The translations under genes were made by a program, and so were the position numbers. DNA of 27,636 bases, taken from the NCBI GenBank assembly GCA_021648745.1, contig JAKISE010000035.1, positions 1 through 27,636 of the forward strand, in the 5' to 3' direction. Source of the DNA: Cyclobacteriaceae bacterium. GTDB lineage: Bacteria > Bacteroidota > Bacteroidia > Cytophagales > Cyclobacteriaceae. The notes beneath the pieces were generated by a model. The model was not told the DNA's origin and did not search any database. It saw nothing but the letters and a program-made list of their open reading frames with translations. How positions within the stretch are numbered: position 1 is the stretch's first letter; each line of letters begins with the position of its first letter. This document shows positions 1 to 8,147 of the stretch, in pieces.

Positions 1-504
1 AATTACAAGGATATCAGCTTTTTGTACGGTTTCGATAGCATTTACCATTTCGGGCACCTCTTCTCCAAACCAAACAATATGAGGCCTTAGCTGTGAGTTT
101 AGCTCGCATAAATCTCCAATATTCAACTCAGACCCCTTAATAGTATAAACGAGATTGGCATCTTTCGTACTACGGGATTTGAAGAGTTCGCCATGTAAGT
201 GGTGCACATTTTTTGAACCTCCTCGTTCGTGGAGGTTATCAACGTTTTGTGTAATAATTCGTACATCAAATTTATCTTCTAATTTAACTAATAACTTATG
301 TGCTTTATTAGGCGATGCTTTTAAAGCATCATTTCTACGCATATTATAAAAATTGAGTACAAGGGCAGGGTCAGCTTCCCATGCTTCGGGTGTGGCTACC
401 TCCATAACATCATGCCCTTCCCAAAGCCCCCCGGAGTCTCTAAAAGTAGCAATGCCGCTTTCTGCACTTATACCGGCACCCGTTAATACAACTATTCGTT
501 TCAT
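1..504 (-). CDS. cobB: NAD-dependent protein deacylase (sirtuin, CobB/SIRT5-like), C-terminus cut by window edge
   Basis: The minus strand reads 168 codons from an ATG at 502-504 to the window edge with no stop, so the C-terminus lies outside. Sirtuins remove acyl groups from lysines using NAD+. Seen: the NAD-binding GAGISAESGI (residues 9-18), FRDSGGLW, TQNVDNLH (85-92), the catalytic His in HLHGEL (H104) and RPHIVWFGE. Tyr53 and Arg56 in FYNMRR match the YxxR pair that marks class III sirtuins acting on succinyl- and malonyl-lysine (family knowledge). The segment between HGEL and RPH, which usually carries four zinc-binding cysteines, has only one Cys (in LCELNSQL), so the zinc knuckle looks degenerate; as far as I recall, Bacteroidota homologues often show this. 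The gene is divergent from the DUF4251 gene, with 46 bases between the two starts. Confidence 0.93.
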   Translation of the reverse strand, partial: MKRIVVLTGAGISAESGIATFRDSGGLWEGHDVMEVATPEAWEADPALVLNFYNMRRNDALKASPNKAHKLLVKLEDKFDVRIITQNVDNLHERGGSKNVHHLHGELFKSRSTKDANLVYTIKGSELNIGDLCELNSQLRPHIVWFGEEVPEMVNAIETVQKADILVI

Positions 505-516
505 AAACAGACTGTT

Positions 517-524
517 TATATTTG
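517..524 (+). promoter_or_regulatory. Bacteroidota -7 promoter element (TATATTTG) for the DUF4251 gene
   Basis: The octamer matches the Bacteroidota sigma-ABfr -7 consensus TAnnTTTG exactly. It lies 26 bases before the ATG at 551, which fits a short A-rich leader. A convincing -33 TTTG is not visible; TTCG near 495 is the closest candidate. Confidence 0.55.
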
Positions 525-550
525 ATAGGAAAGATAAAATAAATAATCAA

Positions 551-1116
551 ATGAAAAAATATAGTCTATTCTTAATCCTAGTTTTAAGTGTTGTTTTTGT
601 TGCAGAATCGTTGGCACAATCAGCAAGAGAAAAGAAAAAGATGGAAAGGAGGTTAAAAAAGCTGAAAAGCATGTACAAGATTCAATTGCTAACGATAAGT
701 TAAGGGCTTTGGTTGCTACGCAAGCTTTTGTGCTTGAGGCCAACACGCTATACACCAGACAAGGCGACAGTTTTGTGCTAAATCCAACCATTAACTTCGT
801 TGGGTTTGACGGAAAAAACTCGACCATTCAATTGTCTTTCAATCAATTAGTAGGTTGGAATGGTGTTGGAGGAGTAACCCTTGACGGAACCATTGCAAAA
901 ATGGAAATTGTTGATAATAAAAAAGGATTAGGTTTTACGATAAACGTTACAGTAAGGCAAAATTCTGGAGGCTCAGTTACAATGATTTTTAGGGTATCTC
1001 CAAATGGGAATGCTCGTGTAGATATGTCTGGTAGTTATGGAGAAAGGTTAACCTACCAAGGAAATATTGTTTCACTAGATGAAACTAGAGTTTACAAAGG
1101 GTCAAGTATTTACTAA
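551..1116 (+). pseudogene. DUF4251-like secreted protein, interrupted by a one-base frameshift
   Basis: The N-terminal part (551 to about 640) encodes MKKYSLFLILVLS...SLAQ, a typical signal peptide, followed by SAREKKK. In that frame translation continues into unrelated residues and stops at 703. Stepping back one base at the A-rich run at 631-640 gives KKDGKEVKKAEKHVQD and then an uninterrupted frame to the stop at 1116. That second frame carries FVLEANTLYTRQGD, a long beta-rich region and a C-terminal SGSYGERLTYQGNI segment, the pattern I associate with DUF4251 periplasmic proteins of unknown function. The restored protein would be about 188 aa. The cause could be a real mutation, a sequencing indel in the A run or, less likely, programmed -1 slippage. 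A fragment starting at GTG 709 is the longest intact ORF. The gene has its own promoter and converges on the transporter gene 11 bases downstream. Confidence 0.7.
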
Positions 1117-1127
1117 CTTGAAGCTAG

Positions 1128-2510
1128 CTAAAATAAGTTCACTCCAAAAAATTTCTTTAAAACGGTTATTATAAACATTAAACCCAAGAAAATAGGGGCG
1201 AAGATGGTAAGTGCAAAATTCAAATATTTTTGCATAAACGAACCCATATAGCCTTCGTTACCTATAGCAAGCTCTTTATTAAAGTTGGCAGTTTTCCATT
1301 TAGTAGCTATAAAAATGGTCATTAAAAATCCACCTAATGGCAGGCCTACATCACTAAATATATCAAAAACTACATCTAGTACTGTTTTAGTGATGCCTTC
1401 ATAATGAGCAAAATTACTGAAATAATCAACTGCTCCTTGGGAAAGCATACTAGGAATGCCTATTAAAAAAACGAGTAAAGCAGTGAAGATTACCACCTTG
1501 GTTCTTGAGTAGCCTTTTTCATCTACTAAAAAGGTAACAGGAATTTCGAGCAAAGAAATAGTGGAAGTTAATGCCGCAAAACAAAGTAGCAAGAAAAATG
1601 CTGCTCCAATAATAGGGCCCAACGTTCCCAAACCTGCAAAAATGCCTGGCAGCACTACAAATACTAATCCTGGCCCTTCACTAGGTGATAAGCCTTGCGA
1701 AAACACCAACGGAAATATTAAAAGGCCTGCTAAAAAAGCTACTGTTGTATCAGTAACTGTAACAAGTGCTGCTGAGGTTACTATATTTTCTTTTTTACTT
1801 ATGTAAGAACCATAAGTAACCAAAGCTGCCATGCCCAACGACAAAGAGAAAAAAGCTTGACCAAGTGCATTATAAACGGTTGCAAAAGTAATTTCACTAA
1901 GGTCAGGAATTAAGTAATACTTAACTCCTTCCATTGCATTGTCAAGGGTAAAGCTATATCCAATAAGCCCTAAAAGCATAATAAATAGTGCTGGCATCAA
2001 TATTCTAGAAGCCGATTCTATTCCTTTTTTTATGCCTCTAGAAACAATAACAGCAGTTATCACCATAAAGCCTAAAGAATAGAAAAACAGGTCGCTTACA
2101 TCAGCAATTTGGCTAGTGAAGTGTTCGCCAAAATTTTTGGTGGCAGACAAAGTGCCGTTTACCATTTGCACAAAATAAGCAAAGGCCCAACCTGCAATTA
2201 CATTATAAACAGACAGAAACATTACTGCCGAAAGAATTCCCCAATAGCCCAAGAGTCCCCATTTGGCTCCACCAATTTTTTTGTAAGCTCCAAAGGCATT
2301 TAATTGAGTATTTCTACCAATAGATATTTCACCTACCATTACCGGAAAGCCAATAAGTACCATACAAATTAGGTAAATTAGCAGGAAGGCAGCCCCGCCA
2401 TTTTCTCCTGTTTCATAAGGGAATCTCCAAATATTACCCAAGCCTACAGCTGAGCCTGCTGCCGCAGCAATAAATCCGATTCTTCCACTAAAATTTCCTC
2501 TTGATGCCAT
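1128..2510 (-). CDS. Sodium-dependent transporter, neurotransmitter:sodium symporter (SNF/NSS) family
   Basis: This 460-aa inner-membrane protein has the LeuT-fold signature in its first helix, GSAVGLGNIWRFPYETGENGG (about residues 19-39), where substrate and sodium bind in this family. A second family hallmark, ALGQAFFSLSLGMA, corresponds to the unwound TM6, and TSTISLLEIP corresponds to the TM8 sodium-site Ser/Thr residues. About 11 hydrophobic helices are visible, fewer than the 12 of LeuT, as in MhsT-type bacterial members. In TM7 an Asp (VTDTTVAFLAG) seems to sit where LeuT has a sodium-site Asn, as I recall for other bacterial members; this rests on hand alignment. Substrates in the family are usually amino acids, but the specific one cannot be told. 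The ATG is at 2508-2510. No exact TAnnTTTG box is seen upstream, only a near match around 2556. Confidence 0.93.
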   Translation of the reverse strand: MASRGNFSGRIGFIAAAAGSAVGLGNIWRFPYETGENGGAAFLLIYLICMVLIGFPVMVGEISIGRNTQLNAFGAYKKIGGAKWGLLGYWGILSAVMFLSVYNVIAGWAFAYFVQMVNGTLSATKNFGEHFTSQIADVSDLFFYSLGFMVITAVIVSRGIKKGIESASRILMPALFIMLLGLIGYSFTLDNAMEGVKYYLIPDLSEITFATVYNALGQAFFSLSLGMAALVTYGSYISKKENIVTSAALVTVTDTTVAFLAGLLIFPLVFSQGLSPSEGPGLVFVVLPGIFAGLGTLGPIIGAAFFLLLCFAALTSTISLLEIPVTFLVDEKGYSRTKVVIFTALLVFLIGIPSMLSQGAVDYFSNFAHYEGITKTVLDVVFDIFSDVGLPLGGFLMTIFIATKWKTANFNKELAIGNEGYMGSFMQKYLNFALTIFAPIFLGLMFIITVLKKFFGVNLF

Positions 2511-2618
2511 TTACTTTATAAAATTGAGTAATACTTAAAGAGCGCAAAATAGGCACATTACTAGAGTTTTCAAAGAAATTCAAAACCTCCCTGTATTTTA
2601 TTGTTCAGATAATAACCT

Positions 2619-3296
2619 TTATTCTTGCGTAAAGCAAAAACTGATAATATTCGCACCCATTTGAAGCGCCTTAGTTCTTAATGCCTTGGGGTTGTTATAG
2701 ATTTGTTGGTCTTCCCAGCCATTTCCTAAATCTGTTTCGTATGTATAGTAACAAACTAATCTACCTTGGTAGATCAATCCAAAGCCTTGAGCAGGCTTGC
2801 CATCATGTTCATGAATTTTAGGTAACCCATTATTGAACTTAAACTTTTGGTGATAAATGGGGTGGTTAAATGGCAGCTCTACAAAATCAAGTTCTGGAAG
2901 TACTTTCTTCATCTCTAGTCGAATAAATTTGTCAAGCCCATAATTATCGTCAATATGCAGAAATCCTCCTCCAATGAGATAATTTCTTAAATTTTCAGCT
3001 TCTTGTTCACTAAAAACCACATTTCCATGGCCTGTCATATACACATAGGGGTAAGTAAATATAAACTTGCTACCTACTTCAATAACGGCTTCCTCAGAGC
3101 TAATATTGGTGCTAAGGTTTTTGTTGCAAAAGCTAATTAAATTAGGTAATGCCGTTTTATTCGCATACCAATCTCCACCACCATTATACTTTAATTTAGC
3201 TATTTGCAAGTCGGCTTGCCCATTGGTTTGAAAAGACAATCCATAGAGAAATAAACTTAAAATTAGACCCTTTATTGAGGTGACATTTAACATCAT
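2619..3296 (-). CDS. DUF4159 domain-containing secreted protein
   Basis: The protein has 225 aa, with an N-terminal hydrophobic segment (GLILSLFLYGLSF, residues 10-22) reading as a signal peptide that ends near NGQA. The body holds LQIAKLKYNGGGDWYAN, YPYVYMTGHGNV, LRNYLIGGGFLHIDDNYG and LPFNHPIYHQ, the conserved core of DUF4159, a Bacteroidota-enriched family. Its fold, as I recall, resembles glutamine-amidotransferase-like domains near MoxR/DUF58 gene clusters. No such cluster is present here, so the role stays unknown. Starts at Met1 and Met2 are adjacent; the first is used. It lies upstream of the transporter on the same strand with a 108-base gap, so co-transcription is possible but not shown. 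Upstream it is divergent from the Ste24-like protease. Confidence 0.85.
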   Translation of the reverse strand: MMLNVTSIKGLILSLFLYGLSFQTNGQADLQIAKLKYNGGGDWYANKTALPNLISFCNKNLSTNISSEEAVIEVGSKFIFTYPYVYMTGHGNVVFSEQEAENLRNYLIGGGFLHIDDNYGLDKFIRLEMKKVLPELDFVELPFNHPIYHQKFKFNNGLPKIHEHDGKPAQGFGLIYQGRLVCYYTYETDLGNGWEDQQIYNNPKALRTKALQMGANIISFCFTQE

Positions 3297-3380
3297 TTTG
3301 CTAATTTAAATGATTTTAATGGGATCGTTCTTATTTATGAATACTTCTGCTAAATACGCATTATCCTGAACTCAGGTTAT

Positions 3381-3388
3381 TAGTTTTG
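3381..3388 (+). promoter_or_regulatory. -7 promoter element (TAGTTTTG) for the Ste24-like protease
   Basis: The octamer matches TAnnTTTG exactly and sits 18 bases before the ATG at 3407. The motif GAACTCAGGTTA (3368-3379), shared with the ends of the MITE-like element near 8.2-8.46 kb, lies directly upstream and occupies much of the promoter spacer. Confidence 0.5.
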
Positions 3389-3406
3389 CGCTCTTAATTA
3401 ATTATT

Positions 3407-4639
3407 ATGACTCCAGAAACGATTTTATTAATTCTAATTATTCTTTCTATAGCTAATTATGGATTTGATATAGTTTTAGAAGCATTAAATTTAAAAGAAG
3501 GGAAAAAAGCTTTACCCAAAGAAGCTCAAGGTATTTATGAGACTGAGAAGTACGATAAGTCGATGGAATACCAAGCAGTTCAAACTAAGTTTGGGTTTGT
3601 GTCTGGTGGGTTAAGCTTTATTATATCAATTCTGTTTTTAGCCTTTGGTGGGTTTGGTTGGCTAAACTCGGTTTTAGAACCCCATATTATTGACGATGCT
3701 TTTAGGGCTTTAGCTTTTTTCGGAATTTTGTTTATTGCTTCCGACTTGATGGGTATCCCATTTCAGTTATACAGCACTTTTGTAATTGAAGAAAAATTTG
3801 GATTTAATAAGACCACCCCTAAACTTTTTATCTTAGATAAGCTAAAAGGCTATGGATTAGGTGCAATACTTGGAGGTGTTTTATTATATGTGCTTCTATT
3901 CTTACTTACTTCTTTAGGAGTTCAATTTTGGTGGGTATTTTGGTTGGTAATTACTCTGTTTATGTTGTTTATGAACATGTTTTACACCACTCTTTTTATG
4001 CCATTATTTAATAAGCTATCTCCCTTAGAAGACGGGGAACTAAGAACAGCCATTGAAGTGTATAGTAAAAAAGTAAATTTTCCATTAACCAATATTTTTG
4101 TGATTGATGGCTCCAAAAGATCGAGCAAAGCCAATGCTTTTTTCTCTGGTTTTGGGAAAAAGAAGAAAGTGGTGTTATACGATACGCTGATTGAAAACCA
4201 TTCTATTAAGGAGTTGGTGGCGATTTTTGCACATGAAGTTGGGCATTATAAAAAGAAGCATATTATTGGAAGCTTAGTTTCTTCCATTTTACAAACAGGA
4301 GCAATGCTCTATATTATGTCCCTTTTTATTTTTAACGAAAATTTATCAGTTGCTCTAGGAGCCAATAATTTACAGCTTCATTTAAATCTAATTGCGTTTA
4401 CAATGCTTTACACGCCTATTTCTTTTATTACTGGTATTTTAAGCAATGTAGTAAGTCGTAAAAATGAATTTGAGGCTGACTATTTTGCTATCGAGTCTAC
4501 TAATCCTACTGATTTGCCCTTGGCACTTAAGAAACTTTCAGTTGATAATTTGAGCAACTTGCAACCCCATCCAACCTACGTGTTCTTTCATTATTCGCAC
4601 CCACCTCTGCTCAAAAGGCTAGAGGCGATGAAAAGGTAA
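3407..4639 (+). CDS. M48 family metallopeptidase, Ste24/CAAX-protease-like
   Basis: This 410-aa membrane zinc protease has the HExxH site as FAHEVGHYKKKH (His276, Glu277, His280), with the third zinc ligand probably Glu356 in NEFEADYFA; EADxxA is the second M48 hallmark. Hydrophobic segments occur near residues 5-25, 65-85, 100-120, 150-170, 175-200, 295-315 and 325-345, the multi-pass layout of Ste24 (ZMPSTE24/CAAX prenyl protease 1) rather than the single-anchor HtpX. The N-terminal M48_N-type region (IPFQLYSTFVIEEKFGFN) is also typical of Ste24. Bacteria lack prenylated a-factor-like substrates, so a membrane-protein quality-control role is inferred. A short A+T-rich leader and its own promoter precede it. 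It is convergent with gpsA. Confidence 0.92.
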   Translation: MTPETILLILIILSIANYGFDIVLEALNLKEGKKALPKEAQGIYETEKYDKSMEYQAVQTKFGFVSGGLSFIISILFLAFGGFGWLNSVLEPHIIDDAFRALAFFGILFIASDLMGIPFQLYSTFVIEEKFGFNKTTPKLFILDKLKGYGLGAILGGVLLYVLLFLLTSLGVQFWWVFWLVITLFMLFMNMFYTTLFMPLFNKLSPLEDGELRTAIEVYSKKVNFPLTNIFVIDGSKRSSKANAFFSGFGKKKKVVLYDTLIENHSIKELVAIFAHEVGHYKKKHIIGSLVSSILQTGAMLYIMSLFIFNENLSVALGANNLQLHLNLIAFTMLYTPISFITGILSNVVSRKNEFEADYFAIESTNPTDLPLALKKLSVDNLSNLQPHPTYVFFHYSHPPLLKRLEAMKR

Positions 4640-4649
4640 AGGCTACATA

Positions 4650-4707
4650 AGTGTCCGTCTATAAACTCAGTGTCTGGTTCAGATAGCGAACTTTATGGGC
4701 AGACACT
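4650..4707. terminator. Hairpin between convergent genes, possible bidirectional terminator
   Basis: Bases 4650-4665 can pair with 4692-4707 over 16 positions with two G-U pairs and one mismatch, and AGTGTCT (4669-4675) offers an alternative perfect 7-bp pairing with 4701-4707. The hairpin fills the gap between two convergent genes and reaches into the gpsA stop codon. There is no strong T tract on either side, so termination is inferred mainly from position. Confidence 0.4.
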
Positions 4708-5749
4708 ACATAAAATCAATATCCACATTTAGAGGCAATTTCATTAAATAGGTTAGACCATCTTCAACCGATTTAGACCCATTAAGGATCTTAAAAAGTG
4801 TTTCAGTAATAGGAGCTCTAAACCCATAGTGTTCGGCAAATTTTTTGACAATTTTAACTGTGTTTACACCTTCAGCTACTTCGTTCATAGATTGAATAAT
4901 TTCACTTATATTTTCTCCTTTAGCCAACCTATTGCCAACAGTAAAATTTCTACTAAATGTTGAAGAACTGGTTGCAACTAAATCTCCCACACCAGCTAGG
5001 CCAATGAATGCTTGTAAGTTTCCACCGAGTTCTTTTCCGAGATAAATCATCTCTACCAATCCTCTGCTAATAAGCATTGCTCTTGCATTTTCGCCATAAC
5101 CTAGCCCGTTTAGAGCTCCAGAAGCTAGTGCAATTATATTTTTAAGTACGCCTGTGAGTTCAATACCAATCAAGTCTTTATTGCCGTACACCTGAAAAAG
5201 ATCACTTCTTAATAATCGCTGCCCTTCTTTAATAACAGAGTCAAACGAACTGGCAACTACAGTGGCGGCAGGTTGCTTATTATAAATTTCTTTAGCTAAG
5301 TTAGGGCCAGCAAGGCAACCTATTCTTACCACCACGCTTTCATCACGAATTACTTCGCTCATGGTTTTAACGTTGTCCCTATTAAACTCTACATTATTAT
5401 TGTCAATAGTCATGCCTTCGGGGAGCGTAACATCTAACCCTTTTGTGCCATGTATCATAGTATGATAGGGGTGAAGATGAGGTGAAAATTCTTTCATCAT
5501 CTTTCTAAACCCAGAAGATGGGATTATGGGGAATAATGTTTCACATTCTCCAGTAATTTCTTCTAAACTATTGCAGGCTTCAATATTATCGTGTAGTTTG
5601 TAACCAAGGTTAGTTCTATTGGTGTTAATATCTTTAAGCTTATCGGCATTGCGAGTATATAATTTAACTTTACTATTTACAGCCAGCAAATTTGCTACTA
5701 CCGATCCGAAGCTTCCAGCCCCAATTACACCCACATATTTAGCTGACAT
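4706..5749 (-). CDS. gpsA: NAD(P)-dependent glycerol-3-phosphate dehydrogenase
   Basis: GpsA reduces dihydroxyacetone phosphate to sn-glycerol 3-phosphate, the backbone of phospholipids, in the cytoplasm. The 347-aa protein starts with a Rossmann motif, GVIGAGSFGS (residues 7-16), and continues with IPSSGFRKMM, HGTKGLD and CLAGPNLAKEI. The catalytic region is GIELTGVLKNIIALASG (the Lys is the conserved active-site residue), then GLAGVGDLVATSSSTFSRNF and EGVNTVK. All are GpsA hallmarks, and the length is normal or slightly long. The ATG at 5747-5749 overlaps the end of the acyltransferase gene by 11 bases, so the two are very probably co-transcribed and coupled in translation: one enzyme makes the glycerol phosphate that the other acylates. 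Confidence 0.96.
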   Translation of the reverse strand: MSAKYVGVIGAGSFGSVVANLLAVNSKVKLYTRNADKLKDINTNRTNLGYKLHDNIEACNSLEEITGECETLFPIIPSSGFRKMMKEFSPHLHPYHTMIHGTKGLDVTLPEGMTIDNNNVEFNRDNVKTMSEVIRDESVVVRIGCLAGPNLAKEIYNKQPAATVVASSFDSVIKEGQRLLRSDLFQVYGNKDLIGIELTGVLKNIIALASGALNGLGYGENARAMLISRGLVEMIYLGKELGGNLQAFIGLAGVGDLVATSSSTFSRNFTVGNRLAKGENISEIIQSMNEVAEGVNTVKIVKKFAEHYGFRAPITETLFKILNGSKSVEDGLTYLMKLPLNVDIDFM

Positions 5750-7418
5750 ACTCTTCGAAATTATAACCTCTTAGGCGGTTGTGGTAAAAGTATAATAAAC
5801 TAAGGCTTTCAGTTTCTATATCACCTTGTTCGTTTCTAACCAAGGGTAAATTGGTATGAAAAATACCCAAATTGCTTAATCCTTGCTCTATTAATTCGTT
5901 TGTTGACTTTGCTAGCCCTGGGCTAGTTAAAATTTTACCTTCCTTTTCAAATTGGAAAATAACTTTTTTGTACTTCTCAATTTCAATAGAAAACTCTCCA
6001 TAATCTAATAAAAGTTCATCCTCTGGCAGTCGTAAGAAATTAAAGAGGTCTAGATCTGGGAATTTTTTTCGGAGCAGTTTAAATCCTACATAAGCAATTA
6101 AGTGGCTGGGTAGCACTTCATTGTTTATATGAAACTCTTCTACTATCCGCTTGCTGAGCGTACGTGTGTATTCATCATCGCGTTGATCGTCATCAACAAA
6201 TTTGCCATCCTTTAAGAAATAATCTTTAGTAGCAATATATCTACCATTTTGTCCAATACTATGGCCTTCTTGATCAACATAATTGCCAAATAAGTCCATT
6301 GGCTTTCCAATACTCACAGAAATATCAGATTGTTTTGTGAAAAATTTAAATAAGAATTTAGAAATTTTATAGGAGGTAGAATATTCATCATTTTCTGTAT
6401 AATATCTTTCCTGCCCTTTTTGCTTTAAAAAATGATCGATGAGTGAAGGCGCTTCAAGTACGAAATTATAATTGAAGACAACAGGAACAATAAATATTTT
6501 TTGATCCTTGTCATTTTTAAAATTTGCCAGCTGAGCCTGAATCGCTGTACTCAATAAGCCTCTTTTAAGTTCAGTTTCAATAGCACCAGACCTTGATCGA
6601 GTGCCTCCTGGAAAGAACAAACTATGACACCCGTCCTGAATGGCTAAATCTGAATAACTTTTAAGAGTTTCAAGGTAAATTAAATTCTTTTTCCTTCTAT
6701 CCACTTTATAGGCGCCTAGGCTATTCATAAAGTAAGCAAATAGCTTGATATTGAATAGGTTAAGCCCAGCTCCATAAATAAAAGGAGGGAGCCCAAGGGC
6801 TTGGATTACCCACCCAATTAACATGGAGTCTAAATTGCTAAAGTGGGTTGGAACCATAATAAGAGTTCCTTTTTTTGAAAGCTCTCTAATATGGTCTATG
6901 CTACCTCTAATCCTTATTTTATCCCTTAAGGTATGCCTTGCTCTAAAAAGCCCTGAAAATCTGCCTGAATGAGCTGCGTTTAATAGTCGTGCAAAGCCAA
7001 AATTGGTAACTCTGCGAGCAAATTTATGTGAAGATGGCTTGAATACACTGGCTATTTCATTCGCATATCTTTCTGTTATTGATTTTAATATACGATTTGA
7101 ATTTTCAGATGATTCGGATGAGTTTTCGGTGCTTCCAACCAGTTGTTTTTTTACGTTTTTCCAAAATTCATAATCATCATCTGGGTCAACACTCCAAGGC
7201 ATTTTCTGAACTCGTAGTTTTTCTCGGTAGCGGGTTCGCTCGAGCTCTTCGATAAGTTTTTGATCGCCTTTTTTTATGTTCTTTATCTTATGATAACTAT
7301 CCTTCGAAACCTTTTCAATAAAAGTTTGCATATTCTTGCTCAATTTTACAATTGGCCATTCGCTATGAGAAGGTAGGATTGGTTTAAACTTGGTCTTGTT
7401 ATTATATTTATCTTGCAT
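5739..7418 (-). CDS. 1-acyl-glycerol/glycerol-3-phosphate acyltransferase, PlsB-like
   Basis: The protein has about 559 aa, counted from the ATG at 7418; an upstream TTG at 7427 would add three residues and is less likely. The acyltransferase motifs are in order: HX4D as THFSNLD (His192, Asp197), FFPGGTRSRSG (from about 269) where Gly/Thr/Arg bind the glycerol phosphate, and IFIVPVVFNYN, the VPV motif. These match the PlsC/PlsB superfamily. The length, charged N-terminal 100 residues and long C-terminal helical region suit the PlsB (glycerol-3-phosphate acyltransferase) branch better than the 240-aa PlsC. It is probably peripheral to the inner membrane. gpsA follows with an 11-base overlap, which supports glycerol 3-phosphate as the acceptor. 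A likely -7 box lies 20-27 bases upstream. Confidence 0.87.
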   Translation of the reverse strand: MQDKYNNKTKFKPILPSHSEWPIVKLSKNMQTFIEKVSKDSYHKIKNIKKGDQKLIEELERTRYREKLRVQKMPWSVDPDDDYEFWKNVKKQLVGSTENSSESSENSNRILKSITERYANEIASVFKPSSHKFARRVTNFGFARLLNAAHSGRFSGLFRARHTLRDKIRIRGSIDHIRELSKKGTLIMVPTHFSNLDSMLIGWVIQALGLPPFIYGAGLNLFNIKLFAYFMNSLGAYKVDRRKKNLIYLETLKSYSDLAIQDGCHSLFFPGGTRSRSGAIETELKRGLLSTAIQAQLANFKNDKDQKIFIVPVVFNYNFVLEAPSLIDHFLKQKGQERYYTENDEYSTSYKISKFLFKFFTKQSDISVSIGKPMDLFGNYVDQEGHSIGQNGRYIATKDYFLKDGKFVDDDQRDDEYTRTLSKRIVEEFHINNEVLPSHLIAYVGFKLLRKKFPDLDLFNFLRLPEDELLLDYGEFSIEIEKYKKVIFQFEKEGKILTSPGLAKSTNELIEQGLSNLGIFHTNLPLVRNEQGDIETESLSLLYFYHNRLRGYNFEEYVS

Positions 7419-7437
7419 GTATTCCAACTATCAGTTT

Positions 7438-7445
7438 CAAAGATA
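7438..7445 (-). promoter_or_regulatory. -7 promoter element for the acyltransferase-gpsA operon
   Basis: On the minus strand these bases read TATCTTTG, an exact TAnnTTTG match, 20 bases before the ATG at 7418. This favours that ATG over the upstream TTG, since a start at 7427 would leave almost no leader. It lies just beyond the stop codon of the gene at 7465-8121, so the operon is probably transcribed independently. Confidence 0.55.
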
Positions 7446-7464
7446 GATTTAAATTACCAATCTG

Positions 7465-8121
7465 CTAAATTTCGATATTTAATAAAGCTTCTTTGTCAAT
7501 TTGAAATTTCCCAATTGCCATATAATCTTGATCGCTTATAAACGTTAGGGGGTGACTAATTTTGGACAAGTCAATTTTTAAGAGCAAGAACTTAGGGTCT
7601 TGTTTAGGAGGCATTAAAAAGTATTTTAATGGCTCAGTAAGCTCAATTATATGCTGATTGTCGGCAATTATGTGTTCTAATTTAGCCCGGTCAATGCTTG
7701 TATAAATTGGAGGGAAAAAACCTTTTGATATTTTGTAATCTATAATGTTGATTAATGTTTTAGGAAATAAAAGGCACTTATTCTTAGATATCCAAATTGA
7801 TTTACTCTCTTTAAACTGTTCTATTGTAATTACCCAATATTCTGATACGCCAAAGTATAAAATTAAGAGGCCGATGGATAATAGCCCTATCATCGAAAGT
7901 TCTGCACCCTCTAGTAAGATGTTAACAAGTGCTAAACTCGCAAGCACTGCACCAATTATTAGTGGGGCAAGTTTTTTTTTAATTGAAAGTTTAATAGATA
8001 TAAGGTTTGATATTGAGAAGCGGCTAAGTTTTTTTTCTAAACGAAGTTCAATGTTATTATTATTGAAACTAAAAAAGTTTTCAGAATTATTCCAAGCAAA
8101 AAAAATAAGGGCTTTATACAA
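7465..8121 (-). CDS. Hypothetical membrane protein, start codon unclear
   Basis: I do not recognise this family. The open frame gives up to 218 aa. It contains a lysine-rich segment (LSIKKKLAP) and then two hydrophobic helices, LIIGAVLASLALVNILL and MIGLLSIGLLILYFGV, separated by a short acidic turn. A probably cytoplasmic C-terminal half of about 130 residues follows, mixed alpha/beta and rich in Ile, Lys and Phe. No ATG or GTG exists in frame between the upstream stop at 8161-8163 and the first helix; the best available start is TTG at 8121, and the first in-frame ATG would lie between the two helices. The upstream stop codon falls inside a motif shared with the MITE-like element (8148-8163). 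The 5' end may therefore have been replaced by an insertion, leaving a truncated gene. Confidence 0.5.
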   Translation of the reverse strand: MYKALIFFAWNNSENFFSFNNNNIELRLEKKLSRFSISNLISIKLSIKKKLAPLIIGAVLASLALVNILLEGAELSMIGLLSIGLLILYFGVSEYWVITIEQFKESKSIWISKNKCLLFPKTLINIIDYKISKGFFPPIYTSIDRAKLEHIIADNQHIIELTEPLKYFLMPPKQDPKFLLLKIDLSKISHPLTFISDQDYMAIGKFQIDKEALLNIEI

Positions 8122-8147
8122 AATAAAAAAGAGATTTATAAAACTAT

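Noticed and set aside
155..349. Plus-strand ORF opposite the sirtuin
   Set aside because: The minus strand has every sirtuin motif in order, so this is an antisense shadow.
427..432. C6 run within the sirtuin gene as a slippage site
   Set aside because: Six bases is short for phase variation, it encodes conserved Gly-Gly in FRDSGGLW, and the product is a cytoplasmic enzyme.
7419..7427. TTG start for the acyltransferase
   Set aside because: An ATG three codons downstream leaves a proper leader after the -7 element; the TTG adds only three residues.
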